A stretch of DNA of 42,004 nucleotides from Bacteroidales bacterium M5. Its GTDB lineage: Bacteria > Bacteroidota > Bacteroidia > Bacteroidales > Muribaculaceae. The notes beneath the pieces are model-generated. The model did not search any database, was not told where the DNA came from, and saw only the letters and a program-made list of their open reading frames with translations. Position numbers and translations under genes: made by a program. Shown here one piece after another: positions 1 to 8,854 of this stretch. Location: positions 1-42,004 of the forward strand of contig LUJP01000034.1 of NCBI GenBank assembly GCA_001689535.1, given 5' to 3'. The stretch's first letter is position 1, and each line of letters opens with the position of its first letter.

Positions 1-60
1 GTGCCCACCGGAAAAATCCGCTGACCCACTTTTCTTCATATACTGAAGTAGAAACCTAAA

Positions 61-98
61 ACTTAAAGCAAAACCCCTAACTAATAAATAGTTAAGGG
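61..98 (-). terminator. Rho-independent terminator of tRNA-Arg
   Basis: Read on the minus strand, 98-89 pairs with 83-74 (CCCTTAACTA with TAGTTAGGGG). This is a 10-bp stem with one G-T wobble and a 5-nt loop, followed by TTTTGCTTT. It starts 10 nt past the end of the tRNA. The first 60 bases of the window show nothing I can assign. Confidence 0.75.
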
Positions 99-107
99 TA
101 TTAGAAG

Positions 108-179
108 TACACCCGTAGGGAATCGAACCCTAACCGCAAGAACCGGAATCTTGCATTCTATCCATTAAACTACGGGTGC
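108..179 (-). tRNA. tRNA-Arg (anticodon CCG)
   Basis: The minus strand folds as a complete cloverleaf. The acceptor arm is GCACCCG/CGGGTGT with a G-U closing pair. The anticodon stem is CAAGA/TCTTG, and its loop TTCCGGT puts CCG at positions 34-36. The T-loop is TTCGATT on a TAGGG/CCCTA stem. The discriminator is A and CCA is not encoded. It has its own promoter upstream and its own terminator downstream. CCG reads CGG arginine codons. Confidence 0.93.
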
Positions 180-225
180 ATGGATTTTGTTCGGGGACTG
201 AGCTTTCTTTGTCCCTTTGTCGCCG

Positions 226-256
226 CAAATTTAGCAGTTTTTTGTAAGTTTGCAAA
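226..256 (-). promoter_or_regulatory. Promoter of tRNA-Arg (Bacteroidota sigma-ABfr type)
   Basis: On the minus strand a -33 box TTTG (256-253) is followed by exactly 19 nt and a -7 box TAAATTTG (233-226). This matches the Bacteroidota housekeeping consensus TTTG-N19-TAnnTTTG. The expected start is near 219, leaving a leader of about 40 nt before the tRNA. Confidence 0.75.
245..252 (+). promoter_or_regulatory. Probable ung promoter, -7 box
   Basis: TAAGTTTG fits the -7 consensus TAnnTTTG and lies 26 nt upstream of the chosen ung start. No good -33 TTTG is found at the right distance. The box abuts the -33 box of the divergent tRNA promoter (253-256), so the two promoters interlock and may compete. 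Confidence 0.45.
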
Positions 257-278
257 ACTTAATGTTTGCTTTCAGCCT

Positions 279-941
279 ATGAATGTAAGAATAGAGCCGT
301 CATGGCACGACCGCCTTTCCTCCGAGTGGGACAAGCCTTATTTCGTGAAACTCACAGATTTCGTGCGACGCGAGTATGCCACGGGCACAGTCTACCCTCC
401 TGCCTCGAAGATTTTCGCGGCGTTTGACTCCTGTCCGTTCGACGATGTGAAAGTTGTGATAATAGGCCAGGACCCATATCACGGGCCCGGACAGGCCAAT
501 GGCCTCTGCTTCTCGGTGGCCCCGGGAGTCCCTATTCCCCGCTCCCTGGTCAACATATTCAAGGAAGTGAGCGACGATACCGGAGCCCCCATGCCTCAGA
601 ACGGCGACCTCTCGCGCTGGGCCCGTCAGGGCGTCCTTCTGCTAAACGCCACCCTCACGGTGCGCGCCCACAGCGCCGGCTCCCATCAGGGCATGGGCTG
701 GGAAGAGCTTACCGACAAGGTGATAGAGCGCCTTAACGCCGAGCGCTCCGGACTGGTGTTCATCCTCTGGGGGTCGTATGCGGCCCGCAAGGGTGAGTTG
801 ATAGACCGCTCGAAGCATCTCGTGCTCACCTCCCCTCACCCCTCGCCCCTGAGCGCCTCGCGCGGATTTTTCGGCAACCACCATTTCTCACGTGCCAACG
901 CCTACCTTAAGGAACAAGGCAAGACACCCATAGAATGGTAA
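279..941 (+). CDS. ung: Uracil-DNA glycosylase
   Basis: This enzyme removes uracil from DNA as the first step of base excision repair. The 220-residue product is a complete family 1 UNG. GQDPYH (residues 63-68) carries the catalytic water-activating Asp65, and HPSPLSA (187-193) holds the DNA-intercalation loop with catalytic His187. The reading frame is open back to base 180, but those upstream codons run through the divergent promoters and no homologous N-terminal residues are seen. The start at 279 (MNVRIEPSWHDRL) matches the usual UNG N-terminus. The last 7 bases overlap the next gene, suggesting translational coupling. Confidence 0.95.
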   Translation: MNVRIEPSWHDRLSSEWDKPYFVKLTDFVRREYATGTVYPPASKIFAAFDSCPFDDVKVVIIGQDPYHGPGQANGLCFSVAPGVPIPRSLVNIFKEVSDDTGAPMPQNGDLSRWARQGVLLLNATLTVRAHSAGSHQGMGWEELTDKVIERLNAERSGLVFILWGSYAARKGELIDRSKHLVLTSPHPSPLSASRGFFGNHHFSRANAYLKEQGKTPIEW

Positions 942-2203
942 GAAAATCATGTCTTATATCGGCCTTGACGGCCATTCTTGTCTTTTGCTTGCCCGAGGCG
1001 GCAGGTAGAAACCCGGTTGCCGTTTATGCGCCGTCGTTCCATACGCTTCAGGTTACAGCCGCGGACAACGATATGGCTCCTGCTGTGATTCGCCATGGCA
1101 GCGACGACCGTATAGCGATATCATTCGACGAAATTGCCTCAGAGCCCCGCTATCTGCGTTACGAACTGATTCACTGCGACGCCGACTGGCATCCCGACCG
1201 CCTCATGGCCTCGGAATACCTGCCGGATGGCTTCAATGAGGCACCGGTGTATGATTACGAATACTCCCGCGCAACCACCGTCCATTATGTGAACTACCGC
1301 ATTACCCTTCCAGACGACCGAATGAATCCCACGCTTTCCGGAAATTATCTGGTGAGGGTCTACGATGAATCAGAACCGGACAGCACGCTGCTCACGGCCG
1401 GATTCAGCATTGTGGAGCCGCTTGCCCGAATCGAAACGAATGTTAGCGGACGCACCGACATAGACCGCAACGCCTCTCGTCAACAGCTGTCGCTGGCCGT
1501 CGAAACCGTTGGCTCGGGGGTAAGCGCCCCTGCCACGGACCTCATCGTTAAAATCCGCCAGAACAACCGCACCGACAATGAAGTAACCCTCATCTCTCCC
1601 TCCTCGCTCCGTGGCCCCCAGGCCATCTATGAGCATATGCCTCAGCTGATTTTCCCCGGCGGGAAAGAATACCGGCGTTTCGAGACTGTAAATCTCCGCT
1701 TCCCCGGTCAGGGCGTGGAATCATATCTTTACGCCCATCCCTTCTATCACGCCACTCTCAATCCCGACGTACCGCGAAAGGACACACCATACTCCTACGA
1801 CAGTACCCGCCAGGGACGTTTCCGCGTGCGCGCCTCCGCCACCGCCTCGCCGCGCTCTGAAGCCGACTATGTGCTGACCCATTTTACCCTCCGTATGCCC
1901 GAGATAAAGGATGCGGAGGTCTATGTGGAAGGAGACCTTACCCTGCGGCGGTTCGACCAGACTTCCCGAATGGTCTACAACCATGCCGCCGGACAGTATG
2001 AATGTACATTGCTCCTCAAACAGGGAGCCTACAATTACTGCTATCTTGCCGTCCCCCACGGCACCACTGAAGCTCTGACGGGCCCGGTGGAAGGCGACAG
2101 TCACGCCACTGTAAACGAATATACCGTTTTTGTATATCATAATCCTCCCGGCGGCCGCTACCAGCGCCTGATAGGTATGGCCACTGTAACAGCCGGCCGC
2201 TAA
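935..2203 (+). CDS. Type IX secretion system plug-domain protein (DUF5103)
   Basis: This 422-residue exported protein begins with a signal peptide (hydrophobic residues about 8-23). An N-terminal beta-rich region around residues 35-160 contains SEPRYLRYELIHCDADWHPD and a region ending in GNYLVRVYDE. Both are typical of DUF5103, the domain annotated as the T9SS plug protein in Bacteroidota. In that family some members interact with the outer-membrane T9SS translocon; whether this one does is not shown here. The start overlaps the end of ung by 7 bases. No other T9SS component lies in the window. Confidence 0.8.
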   Translation: MVRKSCLISALTAILVFCLPEAAGRNPVAVYAPSFHTLQVTAADNDMAPAVIRHGSDDRIAISFDEIASEPRYLRYELIHCDADWHPDRLMASEYLPDGFNEAPVYDYEYSRATTVHYVNYRITLPDDRMNPTLSGNYLVRVYDESEPDSTLLTAGFSIVEPLARIETNVSGRTDIDRNASRQQLSLAVETVGSGVSAPATDLIVKIRQNNRTDNEVTLISPSSLRGPQAIYEHMPQLIFPGGKEYRRFETVNLRFPGQGVESYLYAHPFYHATLNPDVPRKDTPYSYDSTRQGRFRVRASATASPRSEADYVLTHFTLRMPEIKDAEVYVEGDLTLRRFDQTSRMVYNHAAGQYECTLLLKQGAYNYCYLAVPHGTTEALTGPVEGDSHATVNEYTVFVYHNPPGGRYQRLIGMATVTAGR

Positions 2204-2214
2204 TATTTTCCAAC

Positions 2215-2829
2215 ATGCAAACAGAAGAAATCATGCTCCAGATACAGAATGCCCTGGTGAGCCTTGACCTCGCCGAAGAATTTTTTGTGTGCGACCTCGC
2301 CAAATGCCTCGGCCAATGCTGCATAGAAGGCGATGCGGGCGCACCGATAACCGAAGATGAGAAGAAAAAGCTCGAGGAAGTGCTTCCTGTGGTGTGGGAC
2401 GACTTGCTTCCCGCGGCGCGCGAAGTAATAGAGTGTCAGGGAGTGGCCTATACCGACGAAGAAGGCGATCTGGTTACTTCGATAGTCGACGGCCGCGACT
2501 GCGTGTTCACCACCTACGCTCCCGGAGGTATGTGCCTGTGCGCCGTGGAGAAAGCCTTCCGCGAAGGAAAGTGCGACTGGCGCAAACCCATGTCATGTTA
2601 TCTTTATCCGCTGCGCCTCACGGAATATCCCGATTTCACGGCCGTAAACTATCACCGCTGGAAGATATGCAAATGCGCGTGCACTCTCGGCCGCAAGGAA
2701 GGCGTTAGGCTCTACGAGTTCATGCGCGGCCCCCTCACGGAGCGGTTCGGAGCCGAATGGTACGATGAGCTGAAGCAGGCGTGCGAAGCTTATCTTGAGG
2801 AGTACGGCGACAATTCGCCACGACACTGA
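2215..2829 (+). CDS. DUF3109 family cysteine-rich protein
   Basis: This soluble protein has up to 204 residues. It has a run of cysteines near the N-terminus (CDLAKCLGQCC) and further cysteines in DCVFTTYAPGGMCLCAVEKAF, KPMSCYLYPLR and KICKCACTLG. The pattern is that of DUF3109, a YkgJ-like Fe-S or Zn cluster candidate whose biochemical role is unknown. The family normally begins at a MxQIQ-like sequence, so the internal ATG at 2233 (MLQIQNALVSLD) is an equally good or better start. It follows the T9SS plug-domain gene after 11 nt and is probably co-transcribed with it. Confidence 0.85.
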   Translation: MQTEEIMLQIQNALVSLDLAEEFFVCDLAKCLGQCCIEGDAGAPITEDEKKKLEEVLPVVWDDLLPAAREVIECQGVAYTDEEGDLVTSIVDGRDCVFTTYAPGGMCLCAVEKAFREGKCDWRKPMSCYLYPLRLTEYPDFTAVNYHRWKICKCACTLGRKEGVRLYEFMRGPLTERFGAEWYDELKQACEAYLEEYGDNSPRH

Positions 2830-2853
2830 TACTCATCTAAGCCCCTAAAATGT

Positions 2854-4188
2854 TTACGATATACGGCTGAGGATTCCTGGTCGTCGCGACATCAGCCCCA
2901 GAAGCAGACCTCTCACAAACAGGTAGCATACGAATGCCAGCCACAGTCCGTGGTTGCCCATGTGTGGAAAGGCCACGGCATACACCGCAAAGAATACCGC
3001 GGTGGCCACACCCATCGACAAAAGCATCTCGCGGGTGCGCGTAAGCCCCACATAAACGCCGTCCCATATAAAAGCCATGAATCCGGCGCACGGAACCGTG
3101 ACGGCCCACCCCATATATTCTCCAGCGCTTTCCACCACGCGGCTGTCGCTGCTTATCAGGCCGATTATCTCGGTTCCGCAGATGAGATATATCATACTGA
3201 ACACCAGTGCGAACACCACGCCCACACCGAGCAGGCGCCTTACCATAAGGCGCAACGTTCCGTATTGCCCTGCTCCGGCAAGCATGCCGCATAGGGCTTC
3301 AGCCGCATAGGCAAATCCATCCATGAAAAACGAGAAGAGCGTGAACAGCTGCATCAGCACGGCGTTTACGGCAAGCATCAGCTCGCTCTGGCGCGCACCC
3401 GTGCGGGTGAACCACAGCGTTACCGTCACAAGGCATACCGTGCGCAGAAATATATCGGTATTTATTCTGAAAAACCTCAGCAGCGCACCCAGATTGAACA
3501 CACCGCGCCGCGTCACGCCCTCGAGACTGTGCTCCTTCAGCGCCGCCCCCATGAATATCAGGCAGGAGACCCATTGCGCCGAAAGTGTGCCCGTGGCGAT
3601 GCCCTCAACACCCATCCCGAACACACCTACCAATGTAAGGCTCACGGCGATATTGAACACCACCATGAAAAGCGACACCCACATAGTCACCCTTGTGTTC
3701 TGCCGCCCCAGAAACCAGCCGCTGAAGCAATAATTGGCCAGCACCGCGGGCGCGCCCCACACGCAGATGGAGAAATACCGCAAGGCGATGGAGGCGGTGG
3801 ACGCATCGGCATCTATCAGCCGCAGAAGCAACCGCGCCAGTGGCGACTGCAACGCTATCATGCCTGTTCCAAGCCCCACGGCAAGAAGCAGCCCCCGGCA
3901 GAGTATCTGATTGCACTCCCCAGTCTGTCCGGCTCCATAGGCCTGCGCGGCCGGCCCGCTGGAACCCATGCGCAGGAATCCGCAAAGCCAGTATATGAGA
4001 TTGAACATTGTTCCCCCCACAGCCACAGCGGCTATGGTGAGAGCGGAGCCGATATGGCCGGCAAGGGCTGTGTCGGTGATTGAAAGCACCGGCACGGCTA
4101 TGTTTGTGACTATCGATGGAAGCGACAGAGCCAGGATGCTCCTGAGGAGCTCCCGGCTCTTGTCGGAAGAGGGTTTCGACGTTTCCAC
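2854..4188 (-). CDS. MATE family efflux transporter
   Basis: This 444-residue inner-membrane protein has about 12 hydrophobic segments in two similar halves. The N-terminal half carries ALSLPSIVTNIAVPVLSITDTALAGHIG, the characteristic MATE opening (DinF-like branch). MATE proteins export cationic drugs or metabolites in exchange for Na+ or H+; the substrate here cannot be told. It lies 25 nt downstream of the OPT transporter, likely in one transcript. It converges on the DUF3109 gene with only 24 nt between, and no terminator is visible there. Confidence 0.9.
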   Translation of the reverse strand: METSKPSSDKSRELLRSILALSLPSIVTNIAVPVLSITDTALAGHIGSALTIAAVAVGGTMFNLIYWLCGFLRMGSSGPAAQAYGAGQTGECNQILCRGLLLAVGLGTGMIALQSPLARLLLRLIDADASTASIALRYFSICVWGAPAVLANYCFSGWFLGRQNTRVTMWVSLFMVVFNIAVSLTLVGVFGMGVEGIATGTLSAQWVSCLIFMGAALKEHSLEGVTRRGVFNLGALLRFFRINTDIFLRTVCLVTVTLWFTRTGARQSELMLAVNAVLMQLFTLFSFFMDGFAYAAEALCGMLAGAGQYGTLRLMVRRLLGVGVVFALVFSMIYLICGTEIIGLISSDSRVVESAGEYMGWAVTVPCAGFMAFIWDGVYVGLTRTREMLLSMGVATAVFFAVYAVAFPHMGNHGLWLAFVCYLFVRGLLLGLMSRRPGILSRIS

Positions 4189-4213
4189 GTCCTATTTCAT
4201 TTTAGAACTTGTT

Positions 4214-6190
4214 TCAGGCTTTCTTTCCGCGCATGCTGTCCCAGCCCAGATAGAGGATGAGGAGCAGGTACACTATAACGCCCAGTCCCTGATTGAGAGC
4301 CACGGGCATATCGGAAGTATATTCAAATCCAGCGAAGCGCGTAAGGGCTGCGAACACACCGAAGAGTGCGCCACCGGCTATAAGACCGGAGGAAATCAGC
4401 GTACCGCGGTCGCGGCGTGCGTCGTTGAGCTCTTTGTTGCGGCTGCGTGTGCTCACAAACCATGATATGGCGCCGCCCACAAGCAACGGAGTGTTGAGGC
4501 TCATGGGAATGAACATACCCAGGCAGAATGCGAGCGCGGGGACACCGAGCCAGTTGAGGAGAAGTGCCAGGATAGCACCTGTCATGTAGAGAATCCATGG
4601 GGTATCGCCACCCATCATTATGGGCTCAATCACCTTGGCCATGGCGTTGGCCTGCGGAGCCACGAGGGCGTTGGGGCCGGTGAAACCATACACGTTGTTG
4701 AGCAGAAGCACCACGCCGCCCACAGTGGCTGCCGAAACGAAGGTGCCTACGAATTTCCATGTCTCCTGTTTGCGGGGAGTCGAGCCGAGCCAGTAGCCGA
4801 TCTTGAGGTCGGTTACGAAACCGCCGGCCATGGAAAGAGCCGTGCAGACCACACCGCCTATCACCATAGAGGCTACCATGCCGGAAGTGCCGCTGATACC
4901 CACGCCCACGAATATGGCCGAAGCCACGATAAGCGTCATCAGGGTCATGCCCGATACGGGATTCGTACCCACGATGGCAATGGCGTTGGCGGCAACGGTT
5001 GTGAACAGGAAAGCTATCACGGTAACAACCACCCAGGCCACAAGCGCCTGCCAGAAGTTATGGAGCACTCCGAGCCAGAAGAACACGAGCACCACCACAA
5101 GCGCTATGGCTATGAAGAACACTATGTGCTTCATGGATATGTCGAGCTGCCAGCGCACGGGTTTCTCCTTCGAGGCGCCTCCGCCGAACTCACGCACAGC
5201 CAGTCCTGCGGCCTGTGCTATGATGCCACGCGACTTTATGATGCCTATCACACCGGCCATGGCTATGCCGCCGATGCCTATCAGACGGGCGTATTCCGAG
5301 AACATTGCGTCGGGCGTCAGCGCCATAAGCTCAGCCGAGCCGTAGGTGCCCAGAAGCGGGATTATCACCCACCATACGAATGCCGAACCTGCAAAGATCA
5401 CAAACGCGTATTTCAGACCCACGATATAACCGAGACCAAGCAGTGCGGCTCCGGTGTTGCAGCTCACTATCAGCTTAGTCTTTTCCATGAGCGAGGAGCC
5501 CCACGAAGTCAGCGCCGTGGAGATATTCTCGGCCCACACGCCGAAGGTGGCGAGCACGTAATCATAGATACCGCCGATAAGAGCGGCTATCACAAGGGTC
5601 TTGGCCTGACCGCCGGCAGCCTCGCCTTTGGCCTGGCTGCTCATAAGCACCTGAGTGGTGGCGGTGGCTTCGGGGAAGGGATATTTTCCGTGCATCTCCT
5701 TCACGAAATATTTACGGAAGGGGATAAAGAAAAGTATTCCGAGTATACCGCCCAAGAGCGAGCTCAGGAAGATCTCGAGGAAGTTGACCGTTATCTCGGG
5801 ATAGGTTCCCTGCAGAATGAACAGTGCGGGAAGAGTGAAGATGGCACCGGCCACAATCACGCCCGAGCAGGCGCCAATTGACTGTATCATCACATTCTGT
5901 CCCAGAGGATTGTTTTTCTTCAAGGCGCCGGAGAGTCCAACAGCGATAATGGCGATGGGTATCGCGGCCTCGAACACCTGGCCTACGCGCAGACCCAGAT
6001 AGGCCGCGGCGGCACTGAAAATTACGGCAAGGACGAGTCCGAGCGTCACGGAGTAAGGTGTGACTTCCGGATAATCATGAGCCGGATGCATCACGGGGCG
6101 ATAGTCCTCATCGGCCGCCAGCTCGCGAAACGCGTTTTCGGGCAGCTCTATGGGATCGCCGTCTTCGTAAATTACTTTGTCTTTTTCCAT
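4214..6190 (-). CDS. OPT family oligopeptide transporter
   Basis: This 658-residue inner-membrane protein has about 14-16 predicted hydrophobic segments. Features of prokaryotic OPT proteins are the early segment VLAVIFSAAAAYLGLRVGQ, a conserved block around IPFRKYFVKEMHGKYPFPEATATTQVL, and a C-terminal region ending near YLGWDSMRGKKA. OPT proteins import small peptides or metal-chelate complexes by proton symport; the substrate is unknown. It lies 58 nt downstream of ssb and 25 nt upstream of the MATE exporter, all on the same strand. Confidence 0.9.
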   Translation of the reverse strand: MEKDKVIYEDGDPIELPENAFRELAADEDYRPVMHPAHDYPEVTPYSVTLGLVLAVIFSAAAAYLGLRVGQVFEAAIPIAIIAVGLSGALKKNNPLGQNVMIQSIGACSGVIVAGAIFTLPALFILQGTYPEITVNFLEIFLSSLLGGILGILFFIPFRKYFVKEMHGKYPFPEATATTQVLMSSQAKGEAAGGQAKTLVIAALIGGIYDYVLATFGVWAENISTALTSWGSSLMEKTKLIVSCNTGAALLGLGYIVGLKYAFVIFAGSAFVWWVIIPLLGTYGSAELMALTPDAMFSEYARLIGIGGIAMAGVIGIIKSRGIIAQAAGLAVREFGGGASKEKPVRWQLDISMKHIVFFIAIALVVVLVFFWLGVLHNFWQALVAWVVVTVIAFLFTTVAANAIAIVGTNPVSGMTLMTLIVASAIFVGVGISGTSGMVASMVIGGVVCTALSMAGGFVTDLKIGYWLGSTPRKQETWKFVGTFVSAATVGGVVLLLNNVYGFTGPNALVAPQANAMAKVIEPIMMGGDTPWILYMTGAILALLLNWLGVPALAFCLGMFIPMSLNTPLLVGGAISWFVSTRSRNKELNDARRDRGTLISSGLIAGGALFGVFAALTRFAGFEYTSDMPVALNQGLGVIVYLLLILYLGWDSMRGKKA

Positions 6191-6248
6191 TTAGGGATTA
6201 CTGATATGTGTGATGATAATGATTTGGTAGTTTTATTCAAGGCTGGAT

Positions 6249-6590
6249 TCACGATTGCACGGGGCGCGAGAGAATGTCGAAGAAATCGGCATAAATCTCC
6301 GTGACGGTATGCTTTATGGTGTTGCGGTCCTCCCACACACGAGTGCGGAGCTTGCCCTCGACATAGAGTTTGGCGCCTTTGCGCACATATTTCTCCACGG
6401 TCTCGGCATTGCGGTCCCACATCACTATGCGGTGCCATTCGGTACGTTCCGGAATCTGGGTGCCTGAGGCGGTGGTATAGGCGCGCTCGTTGGTGGCCAG
6501 CCGGAATTCGGCAATAAGCCGCTCTCCCACATGGCGCATCTCGGGGTCACCGCCCACATTGCCCACAAGTATGACTTTATTTACTGACAT
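6249..6590 (-). CDS. ssb: Single-stranded DNA-binding protein, short form
   Basis: This 113-residue SSB consists of one OB fold. It opens with MSVNKVILVGNVGGDPEMR and contains the conserved TEWHRIVMWDRNAETVEKYVRKGAKLYVEGKL. It stops soon after the OB fold at FDILSRPVQS, so the disordered linker and the acidic ..DDDIPF tip that recruits repair proteins in classical SSBs are absent. Bacteroidota often carry more than one SSB, so this may be the accessory copy. It lies between the flippase and the OPT transporter on the same strand. Confidence 0.92.
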   Translation of the reverse strand: MSVNKVILVGNVGGDPEMRHVGERLIAEFRLATNERAYTTASGTQIPERTEWHRIVMWDRNAETVEKYVRKGAKLYVEGKLRTRVWEDRNTIKHTVTEIYADFFDILSRPVQS

Positions 6591-6617
6591 ATTGCAAATG
6601 TAATAAATTATCTTGAA

Positions 6618-8120
6618 TTAGAGGCATTTCTTGCTTCCGCGACCGCGAATATAGTTGAGGGCGTCGCGCTGAATGGCTGAATGAAGCATAGCGTTAAGCC
6701 CCATATATACTCCCGCGCCCGCTATGAGCTGAACCGGCAGCAGCAGCCAGGGATTGGAGATAAGGGGGATGAAAGCGAGCATTGCGGCCGCGGCAACAAG
6801 TGCTTCCGCAAGATACGGAGCGGAGTCGGTGAGGAACTGGCTGCGACTACGCCACGTAAGCGGAGCAGCTATCCATACGGTAGCGGCCCACGCCGCTACA
6901 CCTGCGGCCACCTGACCCCAGAGCATCACCTCTATGCCCCATGTTGGATTTCCGGGACGTGTCTGCGAGATATATGGCAACGTGAGGAGTATGGCAGCGA
7001 TGGTTATGCCGTCGCGAAGTATCTCGGTCCACACCATCAGCGCTGCCTTCCCGCGCGACATCACATAGTTGGCATAGAGTTGCGTGAGCACCGTGAAGAT
7101 ACCTCTTACCAGCAGGAGCTGAAACAGGGCGATGGAGGGATCCCATTTGGTGCCGAAAAGAATATGGAAGAGCGGCGTGGCCACCACAATCAGGAATATC
7201 ATGGCCGGAAACACCAGATAGGACGTGAAGCGGTTCATCTTCGCCGCCGAAGAGGCGAATTCCGCGGGATTGTCCTGATATTTGGAAAGCACGGGAAGGA
7301 AAGACGACGTGAGCACGGCCGACAGGCTCGATACGCCCATCTTGCTCCATTTGTCGCTCTGCGTATAGTAACCGAGGGGAACGAGGCCGGCCACGTTGCC
7401 TATAATACCCGGATAGATGTACTGAAACAGTGTGTTGAGAAACGAGGTTCCCATCATGCCGCTGCCCACTCTGAAAAAGGAGCGGAGTGCAGGGAAAGAA
7501 AACTTCATGTCGGGACGCCATCCGCCGGTAAGCCACAGCACGGCCGATTTCACCGACGCCACGGCTATAGCCTGCCATACCAGCGCCCATACTCCGAAAC
7601 CGCCTACCGCCAGACCGATTCCGACAATCGCGCCGGCAAACAATCCCAGCGAGTTGCTCACGGCTATCATGCGCACTTCCATAAGCTTCATCAGACGATT
7701 GGTCTGCACTATGGCCGAAGCGTTGATAATGAAGGTGAGCAGCATCACGCGCGTGAGCGGAATGAGGCGGCGGTCGCCCTGAAAGATGTCGGCTATGAGC
7801 GGCGCGCAGAAAAAGAGTATGACATAGACAAGCGAGGCCATGCCGAGATTGAACCACAGCACAGTGCTGTAGTCGGTCTGAGTAGGCTGTTTACGCTGTA
7901 TTAGAGCATAGGAGAAACCGCTGTCTATGAACAGCGAACCGAATGCCTGAAAAACGAGCACGGCTCCTATCAGACCGAAATCGGCCTGCGACAGAAGCCG
8001 GGCGAGAATCACGCCGGTAACGGCATAGAGCAACTGCGAGGCCACTTTGTCGACCACGTTCCACTTGAGGGTGCGCGCCACGCGCATCTTCATGTCAGAC
8101 TGTTCGTCGGAAACGGCCAT
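6618..8120 (-). CDS. Polysaccharide flippase (Wzx/MVF-type, oligosaccharide flippase family)
   Basis: This 500-residue membrane protein has about 12-14 hydrophobic segments. It begins with a cytosolic stretch and the typical TLKWNVVDKVASQLLYAVTGVILARLLSQADFG of the RfbX/Wzx family. Such proteins flip lipid-linked oligosaccharides across the inner membrane for O-antigen, capsule or exopolysaccharide assembly. No glycosyltransferase genes lie nearby, so the partner pathway is elsewhere. The start codon sits 6 nt after the GIN-domain gene stop, indicating one operon. Confidence 0.85.
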   Translation of the reverse strand: MAVSDEQSDMKMRVARTLKWNVVDKVASQLLYAVTGVILARLLSQADFGLIGAVLVFQAFGSLFIDSGFSYALIQRKQPTQTDYSTVLWFNLGMASLVYVILFFCAPLIADIFQGDRRLIPLTRVMLLTFIINASAIVQTNRLMKLMEVRMIAVSNSLGLFAGAIVGIGLAVGGFGVWALVWQAIAVASVKSAVLWLTGGWRPDMKFSFPALRSFFRVGSGMMGTSFLNTLFQYIYPGIIGNVAGLVPLGYYTQSDKWSKMGVSSLSAVLTSSFLPVLSKYQDNPAEFASSAAKMNRFTSYLVFPAMIFLIVVATPLFHILFGTKWDPSIALFQLLLVRGIFTVLTQLYANYVMSRGKAALMVWTEILRDGITIAAILLTLPYISQTRPGNPTWGIEVMLWGQVAAGVAAWAATVWIAAPLTWRSRSQFLTDSAPYLAEALVAAAAMLAFIPLISNPWLLLPVQLIAGAGVYMGLNAMLHSAIQRDALNYIRGRGSKKCL

Positions 8121-8126
8121 GACCGT

Positions 8127-8825
8127 TTACTGAGGAAGGTCGGCCGAAACAGCCTTTACCATTTTCAGTCCGCTGCGTGTCACCTTGGGTTTACCGCGGT
8201 AAATCACCTTGCCCGGGCCCATGCCTGAAGTGTTGAGCGCCTCAATCGGATAGCAATTGATTGTACCCGTACCGGTAAGAGTGGCTTTTACCACATCTGC
8301 GCGCAGTTCATCGGCCTGAATCTGGCCTACGCCAATTATCTTGAGCTGGGCTACCTTGGCGGTGCCCGATACGGCTATTATTCCTTTGCCGGTGATGAGT
8401 TCAGCCTCGAGGTTGGTGACCTTGACGTCGCGCACCGAAAGGCGTCCGTTGCCCACGAGCTTGGCCTGCAGCTTAGGGCCGGGAGTGGTAGAAAGCACTC
8501 TCACGGTCGAGTCGCCGTCATTTTCCACCTTGGTGAGATAGGATGAATAGACATGGATGGTGGGAAGCCCGGTTTCCTTGGTGTCGCGGATGGTGAGCTT
8601 AACCGAAAGTTTCTCGCCGGAAGGCTCAAACATCACCAGGGATGCCTTGGTAGGATCGCAGTCAAACACCACCTTGCCGGCCATTGAAGGATCGCAGTGA
8701 TAATCCACATTTATGCCGTCGACAACCTGGAGTTCGTTGAACTCGCCGAAAGTCATCTCGAAGTGTTCAGCTGCGGCGGTGAGGCCGGTGAAAATCATAA
8801 GCAGTGTGATGAAAAGAGTTTTCAT
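8127..8825 (-). CDS. GIN domain-containing exported protein (DUF2807-type head)
   Basis: This 232-residue protein has a signal peptide (residues 1-18, MKTLFITLLMIFTGLTAAA). It then has a repetitive beta-helix-like fold of short strands such as LQVVDGINVDYHC, TKVENDGDSTVRVLS and AKLVGNGRLSVRDVKVTNLEA. This is the pattern of the putative auto-transporter adhesin head GIN domain found widely in Bacteroidota. It is likely periplasmic or outer-membrane associated. The function is not known. It is probably translated from the same message as the flippase that follows 6 nt later. Confidence 0.8.
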   Translation of the reverse strand: MKTLFITLLMIFTGLTAAAEHFEMTFGEFNELQVVDGINVDYHCDPSMAGKVVFDCDPTKASLVMFEPSGEKLSVKLTIRDTKETGLPTIHVYSSYLTKVENDGDSTVRVLSTTPGPKLQAKLVGNGRLSVRDVKVTNLEAELITGKGIIAVSGTAKVAQLKIIGVGQIQADELRADVVKATLTGTGTINCYPIEALNTSGMGPGKVIYRGKPKVTRSGLKMVKAVSADLPQ

Positions 8826-8854
8826 AGAGTATGATAATGATGGTCTGTGATTAA

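Noticed and set aside
180..278. Upstream extension of ung from an ATG at 180.
   Set aside because: It runs through the divergent tRNA promoter and adds residues absent from UNG proteins; the start at 279 fits the family.
4803..5881. Long plus-strand frames inside the OPT gene.
   Set aside because: Shadows caused by the high GC of a well-supported membrane protein gene on the opposite strand.
6595..6602. TACATTTG on the minus strand as an ssb promoter.
   Set aside because: It ends 4 nt before the start codon and has no -33 box; too weak to list as a feature, although a leaderless message is possible.
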